From contig NZ_CP118270.1 of NCBI RefSeq assembly GCF_028771845.1, forward strand, positions 124,001-188,000: a stretch of DNA of 64,000 nucleotides, in the 5' to 3' direction. Under the pieces are notes generated by a model, which did not search any database, had not been told where the DNA came from, and worked only from the letters and a program-made list of their open reading frames with translations. Each line of letters starts with the position of its first letter. The stretch's first letter is position 1. Position numbers and translations under genes: made by a program. Origin of the DNA: Paenibacillus marchantiae. Lineage in GTDB: Bacteria; Bacillota; Bacilli; Paenibacillales; Paenibacillaceae. This document shows, in pieces, positions 35,833 through 44,388 of the stretch.

Positions 35833-36453
35833 CTACATCACCCCCATCAGATAGACGATCGACAGGAGGAAAATCCAGACGACGTCCAAGAAGTGCCAGT
35901 ACAAGCTGATTACGTTGATTTTACCGCGAGTAACATCGGTAATTCCACGTTTTTTCAGTTGAAGCATCAATCCGATCATCCAGATCAGACCGAGCGATAC
36001 GTGAAGTCCGTGAGTTCCCACAAGGGTGAAGAATGCACCAGAAGCTGCACTCGTTGTATAACTGAACCCTTCATGAATCAACTCAATAAATTCCGTTACT
36101 TCCAGGGCGATAAAGCTCGCACCCAGAACAGCTGTAACTGCCAGCCAGCTGATCAATTGCTTCACCTTGCCCTGATTCATAGCAAGAACCGCAAGTCCAC
36201 TTGTGAATGAACTTGTGAGCAAGATAAATGTCTCGGCAATAACGCCAGGCATTTTAATCAGTTCAGACAATACAGGTCCGCCCGCCGAATTGTCACGCAA
36301 CACAATAAAGGTTGCGAACAACACGGAGAACAGGATAACGTCGGAAATCAGGAAGAACCAGAATCCGAGTATTTTCAATTCTTGCGGGTCATGGTGACCA
36401 TGGTCATGATCATGTGCATGGTCATGACCGTGCTTCGCGGCTGCTTGAGCCAT
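35833..36453 (-). CDS. qoxC: Quinol oxidase subunit III
   Basis: Membrane subunit of 206 aa with five hydrophobic helices and no redox cofactor. Its first 22 residues are extremely His-rich (HGHDHAHDHDHGHHD), an unusual tail that could bind metal. The core starts with ILGFWFFLISDVILFSVLF and includes GLHVSLGLIWMIG. The ATG begins at the base after the qoxB stop codon and is served by GGGGG inside the end of qoxB, so translation is coupled. It sits between subunits I and IV as in other qox operons. Confidence 0.93.
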   Translation of the reverse strand: MAQAAAKHGHDHAHDHDHGHHDPQELKILGFWFFLISDVILFSVLFATFIVLRDNSAGGPVLSELIKMPGVIAETFILLTSSFTSGLAVLAMNQGKVKQLISWLAVTAVLGASFIALEVTEFIELIHEGFSYTTSAASGAFFTLVGTHGLHVSLGLIWMIGLMLQLKKRGITDVTRGKINVISLYWHFLDVVWIFLLSIVYLMGVM

Positions 36454-38424
36454 TTATACCGACCCCCTTAACGACGCTTCGGTACGCTTAATTTCGTCAA
36501 CCGGAATATAATAATCCGTATCGTATGAGAATGAACGAGCGATCATGCAAATCCCTACGCCAGCGAGTCCAAGAATCGCCATCCACAGCCATCCGAATAC
36601 AAAGCCGAAACCGGCAACGAACCAGCATATAGACATGATGAACGGAATCGCGGAATTTTTAGGCATATGAATCGGCTCAAGCGGCTGTTCAGGTGGATAG
36701 ATGCCTTTGGCACGACGTTCTTTCTCTTCCCACCACTCATCAATATCATCTCCGCGCGGTGTAATGGCGAAGTTATATTCAGGAGCAGGTGAAGGAATCG
36801 ACCACTCGAGCGTACGACCACCCCAAGGGTCGCCAGATGCTTTGAGTGTTTTGTATTTCCGAATGCCGTCTGCGATTTGTGCTACCTGGAACAAGAATCC
36901 GACACCCATCAGGAAAGCCCCGATTGTGGATACAAAGTTCAGTTCCCACCAGCCAGTATCCCAGCCATAGGTGCTCAGACGACGTGTCATACCCATCAAA
37001 CCGACAGCGTACTGCGGCATGAAGCAGACATAGAAACCGATATTCCAAGTCCAGAAAGCCCATTTACCCAGTTTTTCTGGCAGTTGGAATCCAAACATTT
37101 TAGGCCACCAGTAGTACAGACCTGCAAAGTATCCGAATACTACACCACCGATCAATACTTGGTGGAAGTGGGCAATCAGGAAGTAACTGTTGTGGAACTG
37201 GAAGTCAGCAGGTGCAACGGATAACATAACCCCCGTCATACCTCCGACGATAAAGCATGGAATAAATGCAAGTGTCCATAGCATCGGGGTATCCATGCGT
37301 ATCCTTCCCCGGAACATGGTAAACAGCCAGTTGAAGATCTTAACCCCTGTTGGTATGGCTATCAACATCGTGGTTACGGCGAAGAATGCATTAACGTCTG
37401 CTCCCGAACCCATCGTGAAGAAGTGATGCGCCCATGTAAAGAAGGACAGGAAGCTAATGATCAGCATCGCAAATACCATTGATTTGTAACCAAACAATTT
37501 TTTCTTCGAGAATGTACTTACAATCTCGGAGAACACACCGAATGCCGGCAAGACAACGATATATACCTCAGGGTGACCCCACATCCAGATCAAGTTGATA
37601 TACATCATCGGATTACCGCCCAGATCAAGTGTGAAGAAATGCGCCCCCGCGAACCTGTCGAGGAAGAGCAATGCAAGTGTCACTGTCAAGATTGGGAATG
37701 CAAACAGAATGATAATACAAGTGGAGAATACCGACCATGTAAACATCGGCATTTTCATCCATTTCATGCCTGGCGCACGCATTTTAATGATGGTAACCAG
37801 GAAGTTGATACCGGTAGCCAGGGAACCGATACCCGAAATCTGAATACCCCATATATAGAAGTTTTGTCCCACCCCCGGGCTATGCGATAGCTCCGATAAA
37901 GGCGGATAACTGAGCCAACCTGCGTCCGGTGAACCACCGATAACGAAGGACAGGTTGAACAGCATTGCTCCCAGGAAGAATAACCAGAAGCTTAGTGCAT
38001 TAAGGAATGGGAACGCAACGTCCCTTGCCCCTATTTGAAGCGGTACAATAACATTAAATAAACCGAACATAAACGGCATCGCCATGAACAAGATCATGAT
38101 CGTACCATGAGTCGTAAAGACCTGATTATAATGCTCAGGATGTAAGAAATCCATGTTAGGCATAGCTAGCTGAAGACGCATCATCAGTGCATCCACACCA
38201 CCACGGAAAAGCATGATAATGGAAGCAATAATATACATAATACCGATCTTTTTGTGATCGACGGTAGTTAACCAGTTACGCCAGAGCCAGCCCCATTTTT
38301 TGAAATAAGTCAACACCGCTACGATGGTAATCATCGTAATTCCGATCGCCACGTCCGCACCATAAATCAGCGGATCACCGGTAACGAAAAACTCCGATGC
38401 AAACTCCTTAAGTCTCTCTAACAT
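36454..38424 (-). CDS. qoxB: Quinol oxidase subunit I (haem-copper oxidase)
   Basis: Catalytic subunit of 656 aa that reduces oxygen to water and pumps protons. Ligand motifs: His in TTHGTIMILFM for the low-spin haem, WGHPEVYI with the CuB His and cross-linked Tyr, the His pair in TWAHHFF, and AHFHQVLIGG for the two haems. About 15 hydrophobic helices fit the longer quinol oxidase type, as in CyoB/QoxB. The ATG follows AAAGGAGGCC. Neighbour subunit II lacks the CuA site, which indicates quinol rather than cytochrome c as electron donor. The haem type (a or o) is not visible. Confidence 0.95.
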   Translation of the reverse strand: MLERLKEFASEFFVTGDPLIYGADVAIGITMITIVAVLTYFKKWGWLWRNWLTTVDHKKIGIMYIIASIIMLFRGGVDALMMRLQLAMPNMDFLHPEHYNQVFTTHGTIMILFMAMPFMFGLFNVIVPLQIGARDVAFPFLNALSFWLFFLGAMLFNLSFVIGGSPDAGWLSYPPLSELSHSPGVGQNFYIWGIQISGIGSLATGINFLVTIIKMRAPGMKWMKMPMFTWSVFSTCIIILFAFPILTVTLALLFLDRFAGAHFFTLDLGGNPMMYINLIWMWGHPEVYIVVLPAFGVFSEIVSTFSKKKLFGYKSMVFAMLIISFLSFFTWAHHFFTMGSGADVNAFFAVTTMLIAIPTGVKIFNWLFTMFRGRIRMDTPMLWTLAFIPCFIVGGMTGVMLSVAPADFQFHNSYFLIAHFHQVLIGGVVFGYFAGLYYWWPKMFGFQLPEKLGKWAFWTWNIGFYVCFMPQYAVGLMGMTRRLSTYGWDTGWWELNFVSTIGAFLMGVGFLFQVAQIADGIRKYKTLKASGDPWGGRTLEWSIPSPAPEYNFAITPRGDDIDEWWEEKERRAKGIYPPEQPLEPIHMPKNSAIPFIMSICWFVAGFGFVFGWLWMAILGLAGVGICMIARSFSYDTDYYIPVDEIKRTEASLRGSV

Positions 38425-38445
38425 TGGGGGCCTCCTTTCGAATCT

Positions 38446-39399
38446 TTAGTTAGCACTCTTGTCCACGTCTTGCGTAGTAATCTCTTTGGCACCTGAAGCT
38501 TCACCGTGCTTGCTGTGAGCGCTTTGACCGTCAATAACATACTTGGTCACGATGTCTTGGAACAGTCCTTCAGGGAAGGAAGAATAATAAGCTACATTGC
38601 TTGTTCCCGGTTCCGCCAGTGTTTTATACGTTTCTTGCGTCAGCGGTTGGGATTGTTGTTTCACTTCAGTTACCCATTTGTCGAAGTCTTCCTCCGATGT
38701 AGCATTGACGTCAAAACGCATTTGGGCGAAGTGTTCCCCGGTAAAGTTGGCACCTGAACCCCAATATTGACCTTCATGATCAGCTTGCAAGTACAAGGTC
38801 ATCGCCATACCCGACATTGTATAAATCTGTCCACCAAGCTGCGGAATCCAGAACGAGTTCATCGGTGAATCCGCGGTGAGCTCAAATTTTACGGGCCGGT
38901 CTGCCGGGATATTCAACGTGTTGACCGTTGCAATACCTTGCTCCGGATACATAAACAACCATTTCCAGTCCAGTGAAGATACTTGAATGGTCACCGGTGC
39001 TTTCTCGGAAGCCAATGGCTTCGAAGGTTCCAGATCATAGGTGTAGCGGATTGTTACAACCGCCAGCAACCCAATAATAATAATCGGAACGGTCCACCAG
39101 ATAGCCTCCGCTTTAGTGCTATGAGACCAGTTAGGCTCATAAGCAGATTTATTGTCCGGTTTGTCGCGGTAACGCCATACAATTACAGCAGACAAAATCA
39201 ATACAGGCACAATAACGACTGCACACAGAATTGTCGAAATGACAATCAAATCTCTCTGCGAAGCGCCAACAGGCCCTTTCGGATCCAGAACAACGTACTG
39301 CCCGCCTGCCAGCATTGGCCAGACAATCAATGCAATTGTAACCAACGTCAGGACAACCGGAATGATTATCCGAATTAGCGACCTAGGTTTCTTGTTCAT
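38446..39399 (-). CDS. qoxA: Quinol oxidase subunit II
   Basis: A 317-aa subunit with an N-terminal hydrophobic segment, a second helix (LIVISTILCAVVIVPVLIL) and an external cupredoxin domain (VSSLDWKWLFMYPEQ, FWIPQLGGQIYTMSG). The Cys and Met ligands of CuA seen in cytochrome c oxidases are absent, so it takes electrons from quinol. VVLDPKGPVG is the conserved QoxA segment, but the lipobox Cys of Bacillus QoxA is missing (MLAGGQYV), so it is probably not lipidated. The ATG follows GGAGAGGGG. It is first in the qoxABCD operon, and its upstream region has inverted repeats (39427-39547). Confidence 0.92.
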   Translation of the reverse strand: MNKKPRSLIRIIIPVVLTLVTIALIVWPMLAGGQYVVLDPKGPVGASQRDLIVISTILCAVVIVPVLILSAVIVWRYRDKPDNKSAYEPNWSHSTKAEAIWWTVPIIIIGLLAVVTIRYTYDLEPSKPLASEKAPVTIQVSSLDWKWLFMYPEQGIATVNTLNIPADRPVKFELTADSPMNSFWIPQLGGQIYTMSGMAMTLYLQADHEGQYWGSGANFTGEHFAQMRFDVNATSEEDFDKWVTEVKQQSQPLTQETYKTLAEPGTSNVAYYSSFPEGLFQDIVTKYVIDGQSAHSKHGEASGAKEITTQDVDKSAN

Positions 39400-39426
39400 C
39401 TTGATCCCCTCTCCTTAAATTCGCTC

Positions 39427-39547
39427 ATACTGAAAAAACAGTATACTACTCTCTTCCTTCTAAAGATATCAGAAATGAGCAACTTTTTTGTTCATGTTAA
39501 CAAATTTGTCGATTTTACACCTTAAATGTGTGAATTTTTTCTCACAA
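39427..39547. promoter_or_regulatory. Inverted repeats upstream of qoxA
   Basis: Three inverted repeats: ATACTG-AAAAAA-CAGTAT (39427-39444), TTGTTCATGTTAACAA (39488-39503) and GTGTGAATTTTTTCTCACAA (39528-39547). The last two resemble the redox repressor Rex site (TTGTGAA-N4-TTCACAA) but have spacings of 2 and 6 instead of 4. The 317-bp gap down to the small membrane protein gene also holds that gene's terminator; I could not define a clear promoter. Confidence 0.35.
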
Positions 39548-39604
39548 ATCACTTGCATACTTGATATTTCCTCATTGTAATCTTTACACTTCAAGTCACA
39601 AAAT

Positions 39605-39656
39605 AAAACCCTTTGCAGTCCCGTTGAACAGTATCAACGAATCCGCAAAGGGCTTT
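39605..39656 (-). terminator. Terminator after the 87-aa membrane protein gene
   Basis: CCCTTTGC (39609-39616) pairs with GCAAAGGG (39645-39652), with an inner CGTTG/CAACG, followed on the minus strand by TTTTATTTT. Confidence 0.8.
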
Positions 39657-39716
39657 ATTGACTGGGATTCCGGGTGCTCATCCAGTCTTATTATGAACGA
39701 ATTAACGCAAGATTAT

Positions 39717-39980
39717 TTAATCGGCGCCTTCGTCTTCCCGGCGTGTATGAACAAGTCCAATCGATTTGGCAATAACGTAAATAAATACACTGCCAACCAA
39801 GAAACCGATACCCACCATTAATCCGAGGTTACGATCATTAAAATCATTCAGGTTGATCAGGCACATGACTACTCCCGTAATGAGGGCAATCCAAGCCAGA
39901 ACTGTCATCGTTAGCACTGCACGCCGCATATTTTTATCTTTGCGTTCCAATTGGCTTACCATTGCTGTCTTCGATGCCAT
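39717..39980 (-). CDS. Small two-helix membrane protein
   Basis: An 87-aa protein of unknown function. The chosen ATG at 39980 follows AAGGAAG; the frame extends upstream but without a binding site. A basic, polar N-terminus (about residues 1-20) leads to two hydrophobic helices (VLTMTVLAWIALITGVVMCL and LGLMVGIGFLVGSVFIYVI) and a charged tail VHTRREDEGAD. It has its own terminator and lies upstream of the qox operon on the same strand, but is separated by more than 300 bp. I recognise no family. Confidence 0.65.
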   Translation of the reverse strand: MASKTAMVSQLERKDKNMRRAVLTMTVLAWIALITGVVMCLINLNDFNDRNLGLMVGIGFLVGSVFIYVIAKSIGLVHTRREDEGAD

Positions 39981-40004
39981 AGTAAACACTTCCTTTTCCC
40001 TTTT

Positions 40005-40056
40005 TGTAAGTGCTTTCCTTATACCAATATACCACATCAGTATGATTTTTAGTCAA
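40005..40056 (-). promoter_or_regulatory. Possible promoter and cre-like site of the 87-aa protein gene
   Basis: TTGACT (40051-40056) and TATATT (40026-40031) are 19 bp apart, slightly too far. TGTAAGTGCTTTCC (40005-40018), read on plus, agrees with the cre consensus at 12 of 14 bases and would lie just past the start of transcription. From here to 40240 I see nothing else. Confidence 0.45.
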
Positions 40057-40234
40057 CAAATGTTCAAATTTATTTCGCAATTTGGACACTTTATTTGTAT
40101 TTTAACTGTTGACAAGGAGCAGATCACTTCTTCTTACTTCTTATAACCCAAAAACGCTCTCCTCATAACATGAAACAGCTTAGACCTTATGAAACCTTCA
40201 TGAACATGTGAGTCCTGGCTGAAAATAAAACAAT

Positions 40235-40276
40235 AAAAAAGACGTTGATTCGGATAATCGAATCAACGTCTTTTTT
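40235..40276. terminator. Bidirectional terminator after the GH1 gene
   Basis: A 12-bp perfect stem, GACGTTGATTCG with CGAATCAACGTC (40241-40270), has six A on the left and six T on the right. It ends the GH95-GH1 transcript on the minus strand. Confidence 0.92.
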
Positions 40277-40378
40277 CTGATTAAACACGTATGTCCCTGC
40301 ATTTAACAATTGAAATAACGTAATTACTTAGTTATGTCAGGTTCTGAGCACTTCTTCCTGGAATATTGAAATTAAAGC

Positions 40379-41725
40379 TTAAATTCGTGTTTCCAACCAA
40401 TTATTTTTGATCACATTTTGATACCAGTAATAGCTTTCTTTAGGTGTTCTGACCAATGAACGGTAATCCACATGCACAAGACCAAAGCGCATACGGTATC
40501 CTTCCGCCCACTCAAAGTTATCCATCAAAGACCAAGCCATGTAGCCTTTCAGGTTGATTCCGTCGTTGATAATCCGATGAATTTGGGCCAAATGCTGCTC
40601 ATAGTATGCAATCCGGCGATCATCATTGATTTTGCCATTTTCCAAATCATCATTGATGCATGCACCATTTTCTGTGATGTAGACATCCACATTTCCGTAT
40701 TTTTGCAAGTAATGCATGAACTCATACAGTCCGCGTGATTCCACAGGCCAGCCAATATCTGTCTTAGTAAGTCCCATATCGACCTCTTCGGATTGCAATG
40801 CACCCGCCTCTGGATTGAAACGATTGATTCCCATGGTGTAATAGTTAATGCCCAACAGATCAATGGGTTGCGAGATGATTTCCATATCACCTTCCTGAAT
40901 TGGTACGGTAGCTCCAGCTTCAGCGAACCAGTCCACCATAAATTGTGGATACGATCCTTTGTAGATCGGGTCTAGGAACCAATCGGTATTCAGTGCAATG
41001 GAACGGTCGCAGGCTGCCTGATCTTCTGGAGATTTGCTGTAAGGCTCAGCCCAGCATACATTGGGTGCAATACCAATCTGTCCTGTTGTACCCAAGCGAC
41101 GGAACGACTGAACGGCTTTACCGTGAGCAACCAGCAGTCCGTGAGCAACATTAATGGATGTTTGCAGGTCCTTATTTCCTGGTGCATGAATGCCGAGCAA
41201 GTTGGACAGAAAAGCAATACACCATGGTTCATTGAAAGTCAGCCAGAAATTAATTTTACCGGAAAACTCCTTAAAGATGACCTCAGCATATTTTACAAAT
41301 GCATCCACCGTCCTACGATTGCCCCAACCTCCGATATCCTCCAGCGTCTGAGGCAGGTCCCAATGATACAGCGTACAGAAAGGTTCGATTCCCGCTTCAA
41401 GCAACTTATCTACGAATCGATGATAGAAGTCCAATCCTTCCCGATTGATCTCGCCATCTCCATCAGGAATAATACGCGGCCAGGCGATCGAGAATCGGTA
41501 GGTGTTGATCCCAAGCTTTTTCATCAGCTCGATGTCTTCCTCATAGCGGTGGTAACTGTCACATGCGACATCACCATTATCTCCATTGAATACTTTGCCG
41601 GGTGTACGGGCAAACGTATCCCAGATGGATACCCCGCGTCCGCCTTCCTGCGCTGCACCTTCTATTTGATAGGAAGCTGTTGCTGTTCCCCAGCGGAAAT
41701 CTTGTGGAAATTTAAAAATCGTCAT
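40379..41725 (-). CDS. GH1 beta-glucosidase
   Basis: Cytoplasmic family 1 glycosidase of 448 aa acting on beta-glucosides or related sugars. The acid/base Glu is in TFNEPW (about residue 165) and the nucleophile Glu in YITENGA (about 351). The N-terminal FPQDFRWGTATASYQIEGA is the family signature; WSLMDNFEWAEGYRMRFGLVHVD near the end binds the -1 sugar. No phospho-binding signature was recognised, and the neighbouring importer is an ABC type, so the substrate is likely unphosphorylated. The ATG follows GGAGGAG, 16 bp after the GH95 gene, in the same operon. Confidence 0.93.
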   Translation of the reverse strand: MTIFKFPQDFRWGTATASYQIEGAAQEGGRGVSIWDTFARTPGKVFNGDNGDVACDSYHRYEEDIELMKKLGINTYRFSIAWPRIIPDGDGEINREGLDFYHRFVDKLLEAGIEPFCTLYHWDLPQTLEDIGGWGNRRTVDAFVKYAEVIFKEFSGKINFWLTFNEPWCIAFLSNLLGIHAPGNKDLQTSINVAHGLLVAHGKAVQSFRRLGTTGQIGIAPNVCWAEPYSKSPEDQAACDRSIALNTDWFLDPIYKGSYPQFMVDWFAEAGATVPIQEGDMEIISQPIDLLGINYYTMGINRFNPEAGALQSEEVDMGLTKTDIGWPVESRGLYEFMHYLQKYGNVDVYITENGACINDDLENGKINDDRRIAYYEQHLAQIHRIINDGINLKGYMAWSLMDNFEWAEGYRMRFGLVHVDYRSLVRTPKESYYWYQNVIKNNWLETRI

Positions 41726-41741
41726 CGTCTACTCCTCCGTC

Positions 41742-44123
41742 TCATGATGACACGCGGATCGTCTGTCCTGCGGTCATGGTTAAAATCACTACATAATCAC
41801 CCTGAGGTGTTAACTGCGCCTTAGGCTGATCGTTTCCTTCCACACGCATTGGGTATGCACTCCGAATGGTTATCGAACCAGCGTGATCAGCCTTAATTTC
41901 GGCGCTTGAGAGTCTGCCATCTGCCCACGCGATTGCCACTGTGTATGCACCTCTTGCCCGAAGCCCTTTCACACTGCCACTGGCCCAGTACTCAGGCAGC
42001 GCTGGCAGCAGATGTAATTCGCCCAAGTGGCTTTGTAACAGCATCTCGGCAATACCGGCAGTGCCACCAAAGTTGCCATCGATCTGGAACGGCGGATGAT
42101 CATCGAACAGATTAGGATGCGTGGATCGAGCCAACAATGTACGGACAAATTGATGTGCCAGCTTGCTATCCAGCAGCCTCGCATACAGATTGATCAACCA
42201 AGCACAGCTCCAACCTGTATGCCCGCCACCTTGTGAGATGCGACGTTCAAGTGACACTCGTGCTGCTTCCACCAGTTCTGGCGTATCCAGTCGGTTGATC
42301 TGCTCCCCCGGATACAGACCATACAGATGGGAGACGTGACGATGCCCTGGTTCGGATTCGGCAAAATCCTTAAACCATTCCTGCAGCTGCCCCTCGCTTC
42401 CGATCTTGAATGGATAGAGCTTGCTGCGTGCTTCGCTCCACTCCTTCGCCAGCTGCTGATCCACATCCAGCTGCTTCGTTGCTTCAATGCACCGATCGAA
42501 CAACTCACGAATCAATGTCATATCCATCGTCGAAGCCATGGAGATGCTGCGAGCCTCTCCTTCCTCAGTCAGGAACTTGTTCTCCGGAGAGGTCGATGGA
42601 GCCGTAACCAGATATCCGTCTGGTCCCTCCACCAACCAGTCCAGACAGAAGAGTGCCGCTTCCTTCATGATTGGATACGCGCGTTCCGCGAGAAATTGTT
42701 GATCACGGGTAAACAGATAATGCTCCCATAGATGTGAAGTCAGCCACACGCCGCCCATTGGCCAGAACGCCCAACTTGCGTCTCCGCCTGTAGGCGTGGA
42801 TGTCCTCCAAATATCTACATTATGATGGGCTGTCCAGCCACGTGCTCCGTACAAAATACGTGCCGTTCTTCTCCCGGTATCGCTTAGATCCTCCAACAAG
42901 CCAAACAGCGGCTCATGGCATTCACTCAGGTTGCATACTTCTGCCGGCCAGTAATTCATCTCGGTATTGATATTAATCGTGTAATCACTGTGCCAGGGCG
43001 GCTCCACCTGATGATTCCAGATTCCCTGCAGATTGGCTGGCTGGCTACCTTCACGTGAACTACCCATTAACAAATATCTACCATATTGAAAATAGAGTGC
43101 CTCCAGGCCAGGATCATTGGCTCCAGCCTGGTACGCTTGCAGTCGCTCATCTGTAGGCAATTCTTCATTGGCTGAAGCGCCGAGATCAATAGATACTCTT
43201 GAAAATAAAGTCCCATGATCCAGGACATGTCGCTCCCGAAGAGCCTTCATGCCATGAGCCATCGCTTTAGTGATTACCTCCCTGCACTCCTGATCCAGAA
43301 GCACACCATCTTTAACAGGCATCACATCATAGCCTTCAAAGGCGGTCGCCGCTGTCAGATAAAAAATAACCTGGTCAGCTCCCTGAATATGAAGTCTTCC
43401 GTCCATAACCGTTACTTCGGCATTCTTGCCCGTCGCAGTCGCGGCCAGTCGCATAGCATAAGCCGTTCCACGATCTTCTTCGTAGATGACAGACTCCGGA
43501 TGATCCCTGAAATAATTCGATTCAACATGACTCGGACAGCGACTGAACAGTGTAAGTGAATTGTCCGAAGTCTCAACGTTATAAGGATGTGGACTGTCCA
43601 ACGTAACGCTTACGTTTACAGATCCCATACGATCAGCAGTGATGGTACAGATCATGAGATCATCTGTTGCACTGGCGTATACTTCACGTACATAACGAAT
43701 GCCTTTATATGAATACTTCGTCGTTGCAATGCCGCTATGGAGATCAAGCTCCCGCTCAAATTCATCGTACGGGATCCCATCCAGTTCATCGTGCTGCAAC
43801 TTAAAGTGGCCCATCGGCTGATAAGCTTCCACATCACGTCCCAGCATTTCGCGGTTCAGCAATTGTTCAGCTTCGCTATATTGCCCGGACATAATCAGTT
43901 CACGGGTCTGTTTCAGATACCGCTGACTGCTGTACTGAATGGTGTCGCGTGGAAATCCGGACCACAATGTATCTTCATTTAGCTGGATTTGTTCACCCGA
44001 TGCTCCGCCGTATACCATACCGCCAAGGCGACCATTACCGATAGGCAACGCCTCTTCCCAGCGAGTAGCAGGCTGACGATACCACAGACGATTTTCTTTT
44101 GTTCTCTCATTAAATGGGGACAT
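41742..44123 (-). CDS. GH95 alpha-L-fucosidase-like enzyme
   Basis: A 793-aa glycoside hydrolase family 95 protein that would remove alpha-1,2-linked fucose or a related sugar such as L-galactose from oligosaccharides, by inversion. Visible: WYRQPATRWEEALPIGNGRLGGM at the start of the beta-domain, INTEMNYWPAEVC (about 382, the catalytic Asn pair), STSPENKF (about 513, candidate Glu), and FQIDGNFGGTAGIAEMLL (about 679, Asp). There is no signal peptide, so it acts after import. The ATG follows ACAGGAG. Its promoter carries a cre-like site (44257-44270); a GH1 gene follows. Plant xyloglucan or glycoprotein glycans would be suitable substrates. Confidence 0.87.
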   Translation of the reverse strand: MSPFNERTKENRLWYRQPATRWEEALPIGNGRLGGMVYGGASGEQIQLNEDTLWSGFPRDTIQYSSQRYLKQTRELIMSGQYSEAEQLLNREMLGRDVEAYQPMGHFKLQHDELDGIPYDEFERELDLHSGIATTKYSYKGIRYVREVYASATDDLMICTITADRMGSVNVSVTLDSPHPYNVETSDNSLTLFSRCPSHVESNYFRDHPESVIYEEDRGTAYAMRLAATATGKNAEVTVMDGRLHIQGADQVIFYLTAATAFEGYDVMPVKDGVLLDQECREVITKAMAHGMKALRERHVLDHGTLFSRVSIDLGASANEELPTDERLQAYQAGANDPGLEALYFQYGRYLLMGSSREGSQPANLQGIWNHQVEPPWHSDYTININTEMNYWPAEVCNLSECHEPLFGLLEDLSDTGRRTARILYGARGWTAHHNVDIWRTSTPTGGDASWAFWPMGGVWLTSHLWEHYLFTRDQQFLAERAYPIMKEAALFCLDWLVEGPDGYLVTAPSTSPENKFLTEEGEARSISMASTMDMTLIRELFDRCIEATKQLDVDQQLAKEWSEARSKLYPFKIGSEGQLQEWFKDFAESEPGHRHVSHLYGLYPGEQINRLDTPELVEAARVSLERRISQGGGHTGWSCAWLINLYARLLDSKLAHQFVRTLLARSTHPNLFDDHPPFQIDGNFGGTAGIAEMLLQSHLGELHLLPALPEYWASGSVKGLRARGAYTVAIAWADGRLSSAEIKADHAGSITIRSAYPMRVEGNDQPKAQLTPQGDYVVILTMTAGQTIRVSS

Positions 44124-44256
44124 AGATAACTCCTGTTCCTAATCAACTATTTTTCATTCATTACTAAAACGTTTTCGGTATAACTAAATAACCAATATAA
44201 ATACTGTTTTACTTGATCGCAATCCGCTTACCTACAAGGCTAAATTGTCGTTTATC

Positions 44257-44307
44257 TGAAAGTGCTTACAGTAAGAAAATTATATTTGATTTCGAAATTT
44301 GCGTCAA
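44257..44307 (-). promoter_or_regulatory. GH95 promoter with cre site
   Basis: TTGACG (44302-44307), a 17-bp spacer and TATAAT (44279-44284) are followed by TGTAAGCACTTTCA (44257-44270), which matches cre at 13 of 14 bases. A further TAAAACGTTTTCGG box is at about 44163-44176. The rest of the 265-bp gap holds a terminator at 44331. Confidence 0.8.
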
Positions 44308-44330
44308 TGTTAAACATCACATGGACAGCA

Positions 44331-44359
44331 AAAAAGACCCTTGCTCAGGGCCTTTTTTG
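44331..44359. terminator. Terminator after the first binding-protein gene
   Basis: AGACCCTTGCTCAGGGCCT forms a short stem with runs of A on the left and T on the right, so it can work in both directions; it ends the minus-strand binding-protein transcript. Confidence 0.75.
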
Positions 44360-44388
44360 TATATTTGCCTATTCAATTAAAACATAAG

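Noticed and set aside
38446..39399. Cytochrome c oxidase subunit II
   Set aside because: The CuA ligands are absent, so a quinol oxidase subunit is the better reading.
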